Source: Thauera humireducens | Lineage (GTDB): Bacteria > Pseudomonadota > Gammaproteobacteria > Burkholderiales > Rhodocyclaceae | Direction of reading: 5' to 3' | Length of the DNA stretch: 64,000 nt | Assembly: GCF_001051995.2 (NCBI RefSeq) | Contig: NZ_CP014646.1 | Coordinates: 62,001 to 126,000 of the forward strand | In this document: positions 9,187 through 17,909 of the stretch, piece by piece | Layout of the letters: each line of letters begins with the position of its first letter | Numbering within the stretch: the first letter of the stretch is position 1 | Made by a program: the position numbers and the translations under genes | Notes under the pieces: model-generated | The model's database searches: none | What the model was told of the DNA's origin: nothing | Seen by the model: only the letters and a program-made list of their open reading frames with translations

Positions 9187-10536
9187 TTAGAGATTGACTG
9201 TTTTTGAGTTTTTTGACAGTGCGGGGTGCAGCCCGGCGGGCTCGCCCATCACATGCGTGGCCGCCACTGCACGATCGTCGCCCAGCATCATCAGGACGAA
9301 CAGGCGTTCGTCCAGGCTCGCGCAGTTCGCCATCCTGCGCGCGAGCAGGGGCGTGGCCTGTGGGTCCAGCACGACGAAGTCCGCCTCGTGGCCGGAGAGG
9401 AAACTGCCGATCTGCGCGTCGAGATACAGGCTGCGTGCGCCGCCCAGCGTGGCGAGGTAGAAAGCGTCTGTCGCCGACAGTCGCTGGTTGTTCAGCTGCA
9501 GCACCTTGTAGGCCTCGTTCAGCGTCTGCAGCATGGAGAAGCTGGTGCCGGCGCCGACGTCGGTGCCGATGCCGACGCGAATGCCCTGCGCCCGTGCGCT
9601 TGCCAGGTCGAACAGGCCCGAGCCGAGGAAGAGGTTGGAGGTCGGGCAGAAGCTCATCGCTGCACCGGTCGCGGCCATGCGCGCGCGGTCGGCGTCGTCG
9701 AGCCAGATGCAGTGCGCGTAGACGCTGCGCGGGCCGAGCTGGCCGAATCCGTCATAGACGTTGAGGTAGCTGCGCGCGTCGGGGTAGAGGCGGGCGATCC
9801 ATTCGATCTCGCAGCGGTTCTCGGCGACGTGCGACTGCAGGTAGAGCCCGGGATGCTCGGCAAACAGCCGACCGGCACGCGTCATCTGCTCGGGGGAGGA
9901 GGTGGCGGCGAAGCGCGGTGTCACCGCGTACAGCAGGCGGTCGCGGCCATGCCAGCGTTCGACGAGGGCGCGCGATTCGGCATCGCCCGATTCGGCCGTA
10001 TCGCGCAGGAAGTCCGGACAGTTGCGGTCCATCAGCACCTTGCCGGTGATCAGTCGCATGCGCCGTTGCCGAGCGGCCTCGAACAGCGCATCGACCGAGG
10101 TGCCATGCACGGTGGCGAAGGCCATTGCCGTGGTCGTGCCATTGCGCAGCAGTTCGTCGCAGAAGAAGCTGGCCACGGCCGCGGCGTGGTCCGGGTCGGC
10201 GAAGCGGGCTTCGGCAGGGAAGGTGTAGCGCTCGAGCCAGGCCAGCAGCTGCTCGCCATAGCTGGCGATGATGTCGGTCTGCGCGTAGTGGATATGGGTG
10301 TCGACGAAGCCGGGCAGGATCAGCTTGCCGCGGTAGTCGTCGAGCACGATGTCGGACGGCAGCTTGGCCAGCATGTCCTCCGCCGGCCCGAGTTCGGCGA
10401 CATGGCCGTCGCGGATCGCGAGGATACCGTCGGCGAAGTGCTCGGACGCCGCCGCGCCGTACGCTGCGGGGTCGGACAGGAAGTGCAGGATCTCGCCGCG
10501 CACGGCGCGCAGGGTTTGGGGGGCGGGCAGGGTCAT
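9187..10536 (-). CDS. guaD: Guanine deaminase
   Basis: Cytoplasmic zinc amidohydrolase that converts guanine to xanthine and ammonia, feeding xanthine dehydrogenase. 449 residues, the usual size. Metal and substrate motifs are in order: PGFVDTHIHYAQ (His-x-His), HVAENRCEIEW (third His), HCIWLDD, and the catalytic IGTDVGAGTSFSM. Its ATG overlaps the xdhC stop by four bases (ATGA), so the two genes are translationally coupled. xdhA and xdhB lie about 16 kb away in the same orientation, beyond the signalling block. Downstream there is only a weak hairpin before the chemotaxis promoter. Confidence 0.95.
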   Translation of the reverse strand: MTLPAPQTLRAVRGEILHFLSDPAAYGAAASEHFADGILAIRDGHVAELGPAEDMLAKLPSDIVLDDYRGKLILPGFVDTHIHYAQTDIIASYGEQLLAWLERYTFPAEARFADPDHAAAVASFFCDELLRNGTTTAMAFATVHGTSVDALFEAARQRRMRLITGKVLMDRNCPDFLRDTAESGDAESRALVERWHGRDRLLYAVTPRFAATSSPEQMTRAGRLFAEHPGLYLQSHVAENRCEIEWIARLYPDARSYLNVYDGFGQLGPRSVYAHCIWLDDADRARMAATGAAMSFCPTSNLFLGSGLFDLASARAQGIRVGIGTDVGAGTSFSMLQTLNEAYKVLQLNNQRLSATDAFYLATLGGARSLYLDAQIGSFLSGHEADFVVLDPQATPLLARRMANCASLDERLFVLMMLGDDRAVAATHVMGEPAGLHPALSKNSKTVNL

Positions 10537-11657
10537 GGGCGCGGGCCCTCGAGGGTCTGGGGGGCGTGTGTGCCGTCCGTCCGGCGCTGTGCGGGGCGGG
10601 CGTCGAAGCGGGTGCCCCGCAGCTGCAGCAGTTCGGCCGCGACCGCGATCGCGACCACTTCGGGTTCCTTGCCATTGATGCCGGGCGCACCGATCGGACA
10701 GTGCAGCCGGGCGATGGCCGCTTCGCTGCAGCCGCGTGCCCGCAGCCGCCGCGCGAAGTTCTCGTGCTTGGCGTTCGAGCCGATCATGCCGCAGAGGCGG
10801 GCGTCGCCGCGGTCGAGAATGGCGCGCACCAGATCGAAGTCGAGCGCATGGCTGTGCGTCATCACCAGGAAGACGGCGTCCGACGGCGCGTCGCTGACTT
10901 CCGCCAGTGGCGTATCGGTGCTGCGGCAGTCGATACGGGACATGAACCCGGCTGCAGGGTCGGCCGGGAAGGCGTCGTCGCGGCTGTCGACCCAGGTCAG
11001 GCGCAGCGGGAGGCGCGCCAGTACCCTAGCCACGGCGCAGCCCACGTGGCCGGCACCGAACAGCACGACCTGCAACTCGGGGGGCACGCTGGCGTCGAGC
11101 AGCCAGTCGGCGTCGCCGCCGGGGCGGGTGTTGGCCAGCAGCGCGCCATCGGCGTGGCCAGCCAGCAGCGTGGCGGCGCGTTCGGCAAGCACCCGCACGC
11201 TGTCCGCGTCATAGCCTGCATCCGCATGCAGGGCGTGCAGGTGCGCATCGAACACGCGGGTCGGGGCGGGTGTCGCGCCGATGGCGACGACACGACCCCA
11301 GGGGCGGTGTGCCCCGGCGTGCGTCAGCGCCACACGCACCCATTCGCCCGTGTCCGCGCCGATGGGCTCGAACGCCAGTTCCATCACGCCGCCACAGCAC
11401 TGGCCCACGCTGGCGCCGAGCGGGAAGCGCTGCACGCAGGGCCGGGTCGCGCCGTCGGCGATCATCGTGCGTGCCAGTTCGATCGCACGCAGCTCGAGCT
11501 GCCCGCCACCGATGCTGCCTGCGCTGTCCCGTGGCCCGACCACCATGTGGGCGCCCGGGGCACGCGGGGTCGAGCCGCGGGCGGCGGCCACCGTCACCAG
11601 AACGGCCGGCTGGCCGCTGTCGAGGCGGGTTGCGAGATCTTCGATCCACGACTTCAT
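10533..11657 (-). CDS. xdhC: XdhC, molybdenum cofactor chaperone for xanthine dehydrogenase
   Basis: Accessory protein of the XdhC/CoxI family (374 residues). In characterised members it binds and sulfurates the molybdenum cofactor and inserts it into the large subunit of xanthine dehydrogenase. Visible features: the N-terminal TVAAARGSTPRAPGAHMVV and SIGGGQLE region, VGQCCGGVMEL with the conserved Cys pair, a Rossmann-like VVLFGAGHVGCAVARVLA, and the C-terminal GMIGSNAKHENF and HCPIGAPGINGKEPEVVAIAVA. ATG 11657 is the start consistent with the family; the frame is open further upstream. It overlaps guaD by four bases. Upstream it faces the TIR gene across 164 bases that must hold both promoters. 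Confidence 0.93.
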   Translation of the reverse strand: MKSWIEDLATRLDSGQPAVLVTVAAARGSTPRAPGAHMVVGPRDSAGSIGGGQLELRAIELARTMIADGATRPCVQRFPLGASVGQCCGGVMELAFEPIGADTGEWVRVALTHAGAHRPWGRVVAIGATPAPTRVFDAHLHALHADAGYDADSVRVLAERAATLLAGHADGALLANTRPGGDADWLLDASVPPELQVVLFGAGHVGCAVARVLARLPLRLTWVDSRDDAFPADPAAGFMSRIDCRSTDTPLAEVSDAPSDAVFLVMTHSHALDFDLVRAILDRGDARLCGMIGSNAKHENFARRLRARGCSEAAIARLHCPIGAPGINGKEPEVVAIAVAAELLQLRGTRFDARPAQRRTDGTHAPQTLEGPRP

Positions 11658-11821
11658 GTGCTTGCGTTCTCGCGGGCGGTTGGGAGTGAAGGCCGTGCAG
11701 GCCGGCGACAACATGGTACTGGATTGCACGGCGTGGACTGCGCGCCCGTCGCCGAATCGACGTGGCAGGTGGGGGGCGCGCGTGCTTGAATGGAAGCGGT
11801 GATTGTCTCCGCGCCGTGCCG

Positions 11822-12715
11822 ATGCCCAGCCTGTTCATTTCATACCGCCGTGACGACAGCGCCGGATTCGCCGGCCGGCTGACGGATGCGCTCGAGCACC
11901 GCTTCGGCGCGGGCAGCGTGTTCCGTGACGTCGACGACATCCCGCCGGGCGCCGATTTCGAGGCGGTGATCGAGCGCGGCTTGCAGCAGGTGCAGGCCGT
12001 GCTGGTGATCATCGGCCCGCACTGGCTCACGGCTTCTGCCGCAGGGCAGCGTCGCCTCGATCTTGCTGACGACTACGTGCGGCGCGAGGTCGAGCGGGCG
12101 CTCGCGTCGGGCAAGCCGGTGGTGCCGGTGCTGGTCGGCGGGGCGGCGATGCCGTCCGCCGAGGCCTTGCCCATCTCGATCCGGGGCCTGGCCAACCGCC
12201 ACGCCCTGTCGCTTAACGACGCCTCATGGACGACCGACCTGCAGCGGCTGCAGGACGTGCTGACGCAGTGGCTCGCCGCCCCGCCGGCGCCGCGCCGACG
12301 ATGGCGGGGGGCGGCGCTGGGCGCAGGGTTGGCCGGCATCGCCCTGGCTGCGTGGCTGGCGTGGTACGACACCGCGCCCGGGGCGGAGGTCTTGCAGGGC
12401 GAGTGGCTGGCGGACGTGGTCTATCCGTGGAACCTGAGCGTGCAGGAGCGTTTCGAGTTCAAGGTGCGCGACGGCACGGTCGAGGGCACGGCGAGTTTCC
12501 TCGGTGTGCCACGCGAAATCGAGGCGCTCGAATGGCGGGATGACAGACTGCGCTTCGCCACGCGCGCCGAATCCGTCTCGGGCGACGATCCCCCGCGCGA
12601 ACTGGTGCAGCGCTACGAACTGTGGCCCGAGGATGAGGCGCTGCGCGTGCGCCTGACGATCCATCGCAGCCACAGCGTGGATGCGCCGCTGGAGTTCGTG
12701 GCGCGCCGACCCTGA
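11822..12715 (+). CDS. TIR-domain membrane protein
   Basis: 297 residues from ATG 11822. Residues 1 to about 140 form a bacterial TIR domain: LFISYRRDDSAGFAGRL at the start, VFRDVDDIPPGADF in the middle, VLVIIGPHWL, then VRREVERAL and PVVPVLVGG. The Glu in the VRREVERAL helix is where TIR NADases place their catalytic Glu. A basic stretch and one membrane helix (about 160-178) follow, then a C-terminal domain of about 115 residues rich in alternating beta-like segments (EGTASFLGVPREIEALEWRD). The TIR would be cytoplasmic and the tail outside. It is divergent from xdhC, 114 bases before the exporter gene, with no Thoeris or CBASS partner. NADase, scaffold and stress-signalling roles are all open. 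Confidence 0.85.
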   Translation: MPSLFISYRRDDSAGFAGRLTDALEHRFGAGSVFRDVDDIPPGADFEAVIERGLQQVQAVLVIIGPHWLTASAAGQRRLDLADDYVRREVERALASGKPVVPVLVGGAAMPSAEALPISIRGLANRHALSLNDASWTTDLQRLQDVLTQWLAAPPAPRRRWRGAALGAGLAGIALAAWLAWYDTAPGAEVLQGEWLADVVYPWNLSVQERFEFKVRDGTVEGTASFLGVPREIEALEWRDDRLRFATRAESVSGDDPPRELVQRYELWPEDEALRVRLTIHRSHSVDAPLEFVARRP

Positions 12716-12829
12716 AACGGGGCGGGCCGCCCTGATTGCGCCACCGGTGGCCAGGCGCCCGCGCCGCGCTGGAATGCCGGCGGCCTGCATGGCAAAGTAG
12801 CGCCTCGATTCGTTCGAACGGAAATCCCC

Positions 12830-13492
12830 ATGTTCTACGGCGTCACCGACCTCGCGACCTTCATCCTCGGCACGGTCTTCATCGTGCTGCTGCCTGGCCC
12901 CAATTCGCTGTACGTGATGGCGACGGCGTCACGCTGGGGCGTGGCGGCTGGCTACCGTGGCGCGGCGGGCATCTTCGTCGGCGACACCATCCTGATGCTG
13001 CTGGCGGTCACCGGCATGGCCTCGCTGTTGCGTGCGACGCCCGAACTGTTCATGGCGATCAAGTATGCGGGCGCGGCCTATCTGGCCTGGGTGGGCTTCA
13101 GCCTGCTGCGCGCCGGGCTTGCGGGATGGCGCAAGCGGGGCGATGAGGCGACGGGTGCGGCACCCGACTATCCGGCGGTGCGCGGAACGCCGCACCCCTT
13201 CCGCACGGCCTTGATCATCAGCCTGATGAACCCGAAGGCGATCCTGTTCTTCGTGTCCTTCTTCATCCAGTTCGTCGATCCGGCCTACGCGCACCCAGGC
13301 CTGTCCTTCCTGATCCTCGGCGTCATCGTGCAGGTCTGCAGCCTGCTCTACCTGTCGGTGCTGATCTTCGCCGGCGCCCGGCTTGCTGCCCAGTTCCGCC
13401 GCCACCGTCGCGCCGCGGCGGGCGCCACGGCCGGCGTGGGCGGGGTGTTCATCGGCTTCGGCGCCAAGCTGGCGACGGCGACACTGGGCTAG
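12830..13492 (+). CDS. LysE/RhtB-family amino acid exporter, LeuE-like
   Basis: Inner-membrane exporter of 220 residues with about six hydrophobic helices. The N-terminal FIVLLPGPNSLYVMATA, GIFVGDTILMLLAVTG, and the LMNPKAILFFVSFFIQFVDP segment are family signatures. The whole protein lines up with E. coli LeuE (leucine efflux) from memory, including the C-terminal FIGFGAKLATA. GGAA lies before ATG 12830. Its TAG stop shares the palindrome CTAG with the stop of the convergent GGDEF-EAL gene. The substrate cannot be fixed from sequence; neutral amino acids are likely. Confidence 0.9.
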   Translation: MFYGVTDLATFILGTVFIVLLPGPNSLYVMATASRWGVAAGYRGAAGIFVGDTILMLLAVTGMASLLRATPELFMAIKYAGAAYLAWVGFSLLRAGLAGWRKRGDEATGAAPDYPAVRGTPHPFRTALIISLMNPKAILFFVSFFIQFVDPAYAHPGLSFLILGVIVQVCSLLYLSVLIFAGARLAAQFRRHRRAAAGATAGVGGVFIGFGAKLATATLG

Positions 13493-16383
13493 CGGTCCTC
13501 GGGCAACGCGACTACGTTGCGCAGCCAGCCTTCGAAGTCGCCCGCGGGCATCGGCCGCGCGAAGTGGTAGCCCTGGGCCTCGTCGCAATTCAGGCTGCGC
13601 AGCGCGGCGGCAAGGTGTTCGTGTTCGACGCCTTCGGCGATGGTCTTGAGCCCGAGGCTATGGGCCATCTGCACGATGGCGAGGACGAGGGCGGCGCTGT
13701 CGGCGTCGCGATCCATGTCGCGCACGAAGGATTGGTCGATCTTGAGCTTGTCGACGTCGAAGCGCTTCAGGTAGGCGAGGCTGGAGTAGCCGGTGCCGAA
13801 GTCGTCGATGGACAGTTGCAGGCCGAGCGCCTTGAGCTCGCGGACGGTCTCGAGCACGCCGTCGGCGTCATTGATCAGCAGCGACTCGGTCAGTTCCAGT
13901 TCCAGGCAGTCGGGTGACAGGCCCGAATCGGTCAGCGCGTCGGCGACGGTCTGGCAGAAGTCGGGCAGGCGGAACTGCACGGCCGACAGGTTGACCGCGA
14001 CCACGAAGCGCGGCAGCCCCGCATCCTGCCAGGCCTTGGCCTGCCTGCAGGCTTCGCGCATGACCCAGTTGCCGATCGGGACGATCAGGCCGCTTTCCTC
14101 GGCGATCGGGATGAAGCGCGCGGGCGACACGACGCCCAGTTCGGGGTGCTGCCAGCGGATCAGCGCCTCGGCGCCGATCACCTCGCCGGTATGGAGGTCG
14201 ATCTGGGGTTGGTAGTGCAGCCGCAGTTCGTGACGTTCGAGCGCACCGCGCAGCAGGCTCAGCAGGTGGCGACGCTCGACGAGCTGGGCGTGCATCGCTT
14301 CGTCGAAGAAACGGAAGGTGTTGCGACCCGCGGTCTTGGCCTGCGACATCGCCATGTCGGCCTTGCGGTACAGGGTGTCGAAGTCGGTGCCATCGTTCGG
14401 GAAGCGGGCGATGCCGAGGGAGACGGTGCAGGTCTGGAAGGTGCCGTCGAGCTGCACGGGCTCGGCAAGCAAGGCAAGGGTGCGCTCGGCGAAGGCAGCG
14501 AGCCGCTGCTGGTCGCCGGCATCGCCGACAAGCACCAGGAACTCGTCGCCGCCGACGCGACAGGCGAGGCCATGCTCATCGATCAGGGTTCGTACGCGCG
14601 CCGCGAGCTCGCACAGCAGCGCATCGCCGACCGCATGGCCGAGGGTGTCGTTGACGGCCTTGAAGTCGTCGAGATCCAGATACACCAGTGCGCAGTTGCG
14701 GCCCTCGCGTTCGGCGTTCAGCAAGGCTTCGTGGCATTGCTGCTGAAACAGCAGCTTGTTCGGCAGGGCGGTCAGCAGGTCGTGGTGGGCGAGGTATTCG
14801 ATGCGCGCCGCGGCAGCCTTGCGACCGCTGATGTCGCGCACGAAGCAGTAGTAGCGTGGCACACCGCCGTACACCAGGCACTGCACGCTGAGCTCGACGT
14901 CGCGCAGTTCGCCGTCCTTGCGCCGCCAGCGGCTGTCGATGCGGGACGAGCCGTCACGTGCGATGTTGCGCATCGCCGCCTGCAGCTTGGGTTCGTCCAC
15001 CGCAGTGTCAAGGTCGGAAACGCGCAGCCGCAGCAGCTCCTCGCGTGTGTAGCCGCTGAGTTCGCAGGCGGCGTCGTTCACTTCGAGCAGGCGGGCCTCC
15101 TCGTCGACCATCATGAAGGCGTCCATCGAGCTGCGGATGATGGCGCCGTAGCGTTCCTCGGCGATCAGGCTGTCGGTGACGTCCGTCGCGATGCCGCCCA
15201 TGCCTACGACCGCACCGTGCTCGTCCTGCAGCGGGAAATGGACCGACTTGAAGTGGCGCGTCTCGCCCTGCTGGCTGGTGCCGACGTCCTCTGTCTCGAG
15301 CAGCGCCTGGTTGGTGGCGATCACGTTGTGATTGCGGCGATCGAGGCGAAAGGCGACGTCCTGCGGGAAAAGCTCGAAGGCCGTCTTCCCCAGGATCTCG
15401 CGCCGCGGCCGGCCGACCAGGCGCTCGAACGCGGCGTTCGCGAGGGTGTAGCGACAGTCGAGATCGGTGAGGTAGATCACGGCGGGCGAATTCTCGACCA
15501 CGGCACGGTTCAGGGCCTGGCTCTTGCGCAGCGCCGAGGTGCGTTCGACGACCTTGCTTTCGAGCTCGGCCTCCTTCTGCTTGAGACTGCGGAACAGCAG
15601 GTCGAAGGGGGTGGCAAGGCCGGCGACCAGCACCGCACGGTAGAGCAGGAAGCTCGAGATGAAGAGCAGGTAGTGACCGACTTCGTTGGCGGAGTCGAAT
15701 ACGCCGGCATAGCTGGTGAAGGCGAAATCGGCCAGCGCGGAGATGAGCATCGAGGCGATCAGCAGCCGTGCGACGCTGGGGGCGAAATGCTGGCGCTGCA
15801 GGTAGATCGCGCCGGCGCACATCGAGAAGATCCCGATCAGGATGAACTCGCTGACGATCTTGAACGGCGTGAGGCCGCTGCCTTCGATGTAGCAGTCGGG
15901 GAAGTTGCCGCTGAAGATCAGGGTGGCGAGCAGCACCGTGACGATGCCCGTGGTGGTCAGCAGGAGGTGGGCCTGTACCGGCCGTCGGAGCCGGTGCACG
16001 GCGAACAGGAAGGCAATCCCTTCCATGTAGCGGAAGGCGATCCAGAGCTGGGTCGGCAGGTTGGCGTCATAGCCGGGAAACAGGTTGAGACCCTTGAACG
16101 CGAGGGTATGCAAGATTTCCAGCGCCGCAACCCCGAGCGAGGCGATGCCGACGATCACCAGGAAGCCGTCGCTCACCCAGCGCCGTGCGTTCCAGGCCAG
16201 TACGAAGATGCTGCCGAGCACGACGATGCGGATGGTCTCGACCAGCGTATGGAACAGCAGGTAGTTGTAGCGGGCGCTCAGGTGGAGCAAGGCACAGAAC
16301 ACGACCAGGCCGCCGACATGGCCAAGGCCCAACAGCGGCGTGGCCTTTCCCGGGGCAGCGTGGTCTAGGTTGAGTGCGATCAT
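13489..16383 (-). CDS. MASE3-PAS-PAS-GGDEF-EAL cyclic-di-GMP protein
   Basis: Membrane-bound c-di-GMP turnover protein of 964 residues. Residues about 15-255 carry seven or eight hydrophobic helices resembling MASE3 (LHLSARYNYLLFHTLVETIR, LWIAFRYMEGIAFL). Two PAS domains follow (about 285-400 and 415-525). The GGDEF motif is intact at 611-615 (RVGGDEFLV) and the EAL motif at 739-741 (EALIRWQHPE), with DDFGTGYSSLAYL and the C-terminal EGVEHEHLAAALRSLNCDEAQGY region (split here) also kept. Both cyclase and phosphodiesterase activity are therefore possible. It is transcribed alone, convergent with the exporter gene, and separated by 268 bases from the response regulator upstream. Confidence 0.93.
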   Translation of the reverse strand: MIALNLDHAAPGKATPLLGLGHVGGLVVFCALLHLSARYNYLLFHTLVETIRIVVLGSIFVLAWNARRWVSDGFLVIVGIASLGVAALEILHTLAFKGLNLFPGYDANLPTQLWIAFRYMEGIAFLFAVHRLRRPVQAHLLLTTTGIVTVLLATLIFSGNFPDCYIEGSGLTPFKIVSEFILIGIFSMCAGAIYLQRQHFAPSVARLLIASMLISALADFAFTSYAGVFDSANEVGHYLLFISSFLLYRAVLVAGLATPFDLLFRSLKQKEAELESKVVERTSALRKSQALNRAVVENSPAVIYLTDLDCRYTLANAAFERLVGRPRREILGKTAFELFPQDVAFRLDRRNHNVIATNQALLETEDVGTSQQGETRHFKSVHFPLQDEHGAVVGMGGIATDVTDSLIAEERYGAIIRSSMDAFMMVDEEARLLEVNDAACELSGYTREELLRLRVSDLDTAVDEPKLQAAMRNIARDGSSRIDSRWRRKDGELRDVELSVQCLVYGGVPRYYCFVRDISGRKAAAARIEYLAHHDLLTALPNKLLFQQQCHEALLNAEREGRNCALVYLDLDDFKAVNDTLGHAVGDALLCELAARVRTLIDEHGLACRVGGDEFLVLVGDAGDQQRLAAFAERTLALLAEPVQLDGTFQTCTVSLGIARFPNDGTDFDTLYRKADMAMSQAKTAGRNTFRFFDEAMHAQLVERRHLLSLLRGALERHELRLHYQPQIDLHTGEVIGAEALIRWQHPELGVVSPARFIPIAEESGLIVPIGNWVMREACRQAKAWQDAGLPRFVVAVNLSAVQFRLPDFCQTVADALTDSGLSPDCLELELTESLLINDADGVLETVRELKALGLQLSIDDFGTGYSSLAYLKRFDVDKLKIDQSFVRDMDRDADSAALVLAIVQMAHSLGLKTIAEGVEHEHLAAALRSLNCDEAQGYHFARPMPAGDFEGWLRNVVALPEDR

Positions 16384-16651
16384 GAGCGGTTGCCCATTCT
16401 GGGGCGTTGTTTCGGTTTTCCGCAGTCTATCGACATATGCCGCAGGCAGCCAGTGCGGCAGGTCACGAGCGGACGCGGTAAGCGCCTATAGCGTGGAAAA
16501 TGTCACACGAATCCTGCTGCGGATCGGAGGCACGCCTGCGGATCAGGCCTCGCCTCCATGGCATGAGCCGGTATCCCGATGCAGCTGCCGCAGCCCGGTT
16601 CGCTTTCCCCTCCCGCCCGCCTCAGCGCCCGTCGTGCGCCAGTTCGCAGCG

Positions 16652-17848
16652 TCAGCGCGCGATGTGCCGTGCGAGCTTGCCGAACAGCGCCTCGCGGTCG
16701 AAGGGCTTGACGAGGAAATCGATCGCTCCCGCCTTCAGGCTGGCCTCCAGCACCTGACGTTCGCTGTGACCGGTGATCATCACGATCGGGATGTCCGCCA
16801 GGCGCGGGCTGGTCTTCATGCGTCGGGTGATCTCGACGCCGTTGAAGTCGGGCAGCGCGACATCCATCAGCACGACGTCGGGATGCTGGCGACCGAGGAC
16901 GGCAAGCGCCTCCGCGCCGGTGTGCGCGAACACGGTGCGGTACTTCTCGCTGCCCAGCATGCGTTCGAGCAGCTTGCACTGGAACGTGTCATCGTCGACC
17001 ACAAGGACCAGCGGCATCGTGGTGTCGTTGAGCGCGCCGAGCTGACGAGCCGCGTCCAGCTGCGGCTTCACCGCCTGCTTGATGCCGCCGATCCACTCGG
17101 TGAGTGGTGTGATCCTGCGTTCCGCCTCATCGACCCTCAGCTTGACGGTATCGCGGATCTGCTTTGCTGCGGCCTGGAACAGGCGTGTCCGGTCGACTGC
17201 GCCTTCGGGCACGCCTTCGGTGTCGAAATCGAAGGTAAGTGGCGCCTCGGACGCCTCGGGGGCTGCAGCGTTTCCTGCAGCGATCCCCGGATCTAGCAAC
17301 GGCGTCTGGCCGACATCGTGGATGGCCTGCCGCAGTGCCTCGCTGCGCTGCCGGCCGGTCTCGATGCTCTTGTCCAGCACCGCCTCGAGCGCACTGACCG
17401 AGCGCGCATGAGCGGCGACGGCGCGAACCGGCGTGCTGTGGCGCTGCGCCTCTAGCGAGCGTGCCGCGAGGATGATCGACATCGCCAGGCGGGGGGTGTC
17501 GTACACCAACGGCCAGTACATCACGTAGTCGTCGAAGTATTCCTTGCAGCACAGTTCGAAGGCGCGGTGAACGGTCTCCTTGCTGCAGAGCACGATGCTG
17601 CGGTGCGGCAGGGTATGCACCACCGTGCTGTGGCGATAAAGGCCCAGCGCGTAGCGCTCGGCCCGCTCCAGGCTATTGAAGGCCAGCACCACGACGTCGG
17701 GCTCGAAGCGCTCGAAGTCGGCGACAAAGCTGGCCTCATTGGTCGACAGCATTACTTGCTCGAACTGGTCTTCGAGCAGCTTACCGATCTGGGTCGCATC
17801 GGCCAGCACATCGGTGACGACGAGCACCTTCGTCTTCTCGGCTTTCAT
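16652..17848 (-). CDS. Response regulator with pseudo-receiver and C-terminal receiver domain
   Basis: 398 residues; ATG 17848 is preceded by GGAGG, 7 bases upstream. Residues about 5-125 resemble a receiver fold (KVLVVTDVLADATQIGKLLE, PDVVVLAFNSLE) but lack the phosphoacceptor Asp and acidic pair. A helical linker follows (about 130-270). The last 120 residues are a canonical receiver: VLVVDDDTFQCKLLE, the Asp in VVLMDVALPDFNG, Thr in VMITGHS, and Lys in FLVKPFD. There is no DNA-binding or enzymatic output. The hybrid kinase ends 61 bases upstream on the same strand, so the two are probably one operon and a phosphorelay pair. Confidence 0.88.
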   Translation of the reverse strand: MKAEKTKVLVVTDVLADATQIGKLLEDQFEQVMLSTNEASFVADFERFEPDVVVLAFNSLERAERYALGLYRHSTVVHTLPHRSIVLCSKETVHRAFELCCKEYFDDYVMYWPLVYDTPRLAMSIILAARSLEAQRHSTPVRAVAAHARSVSALEAVLDKSIETGRQRSEALRQAIHDVGQTPLLDPGIAAGNAAAPEASEAPLTFDFDTEGVPEGAVDRTRLFQAAAKQIRDTVKLRVDEAERRITPLTEWIGGIKQAVKPQLDAARQLGALNDTTMPLVLVVDDDTFQCKLLERMLGSEKYRTVFAHTGAEALAVLGRQHPDVVLMDVALPDFNGVEITRRMKTSPRLADIPIVMITGHSERQVLEASLKAGAIDFLVKPFDREALFGKLARHIAR

Positions 17849-17909
17849 CGGGAGGCCTCCCACGTCGCCAGCGGTGAAGTGAAGCAGGGGGTAAGGGCGT
17901 ATAGGGACG

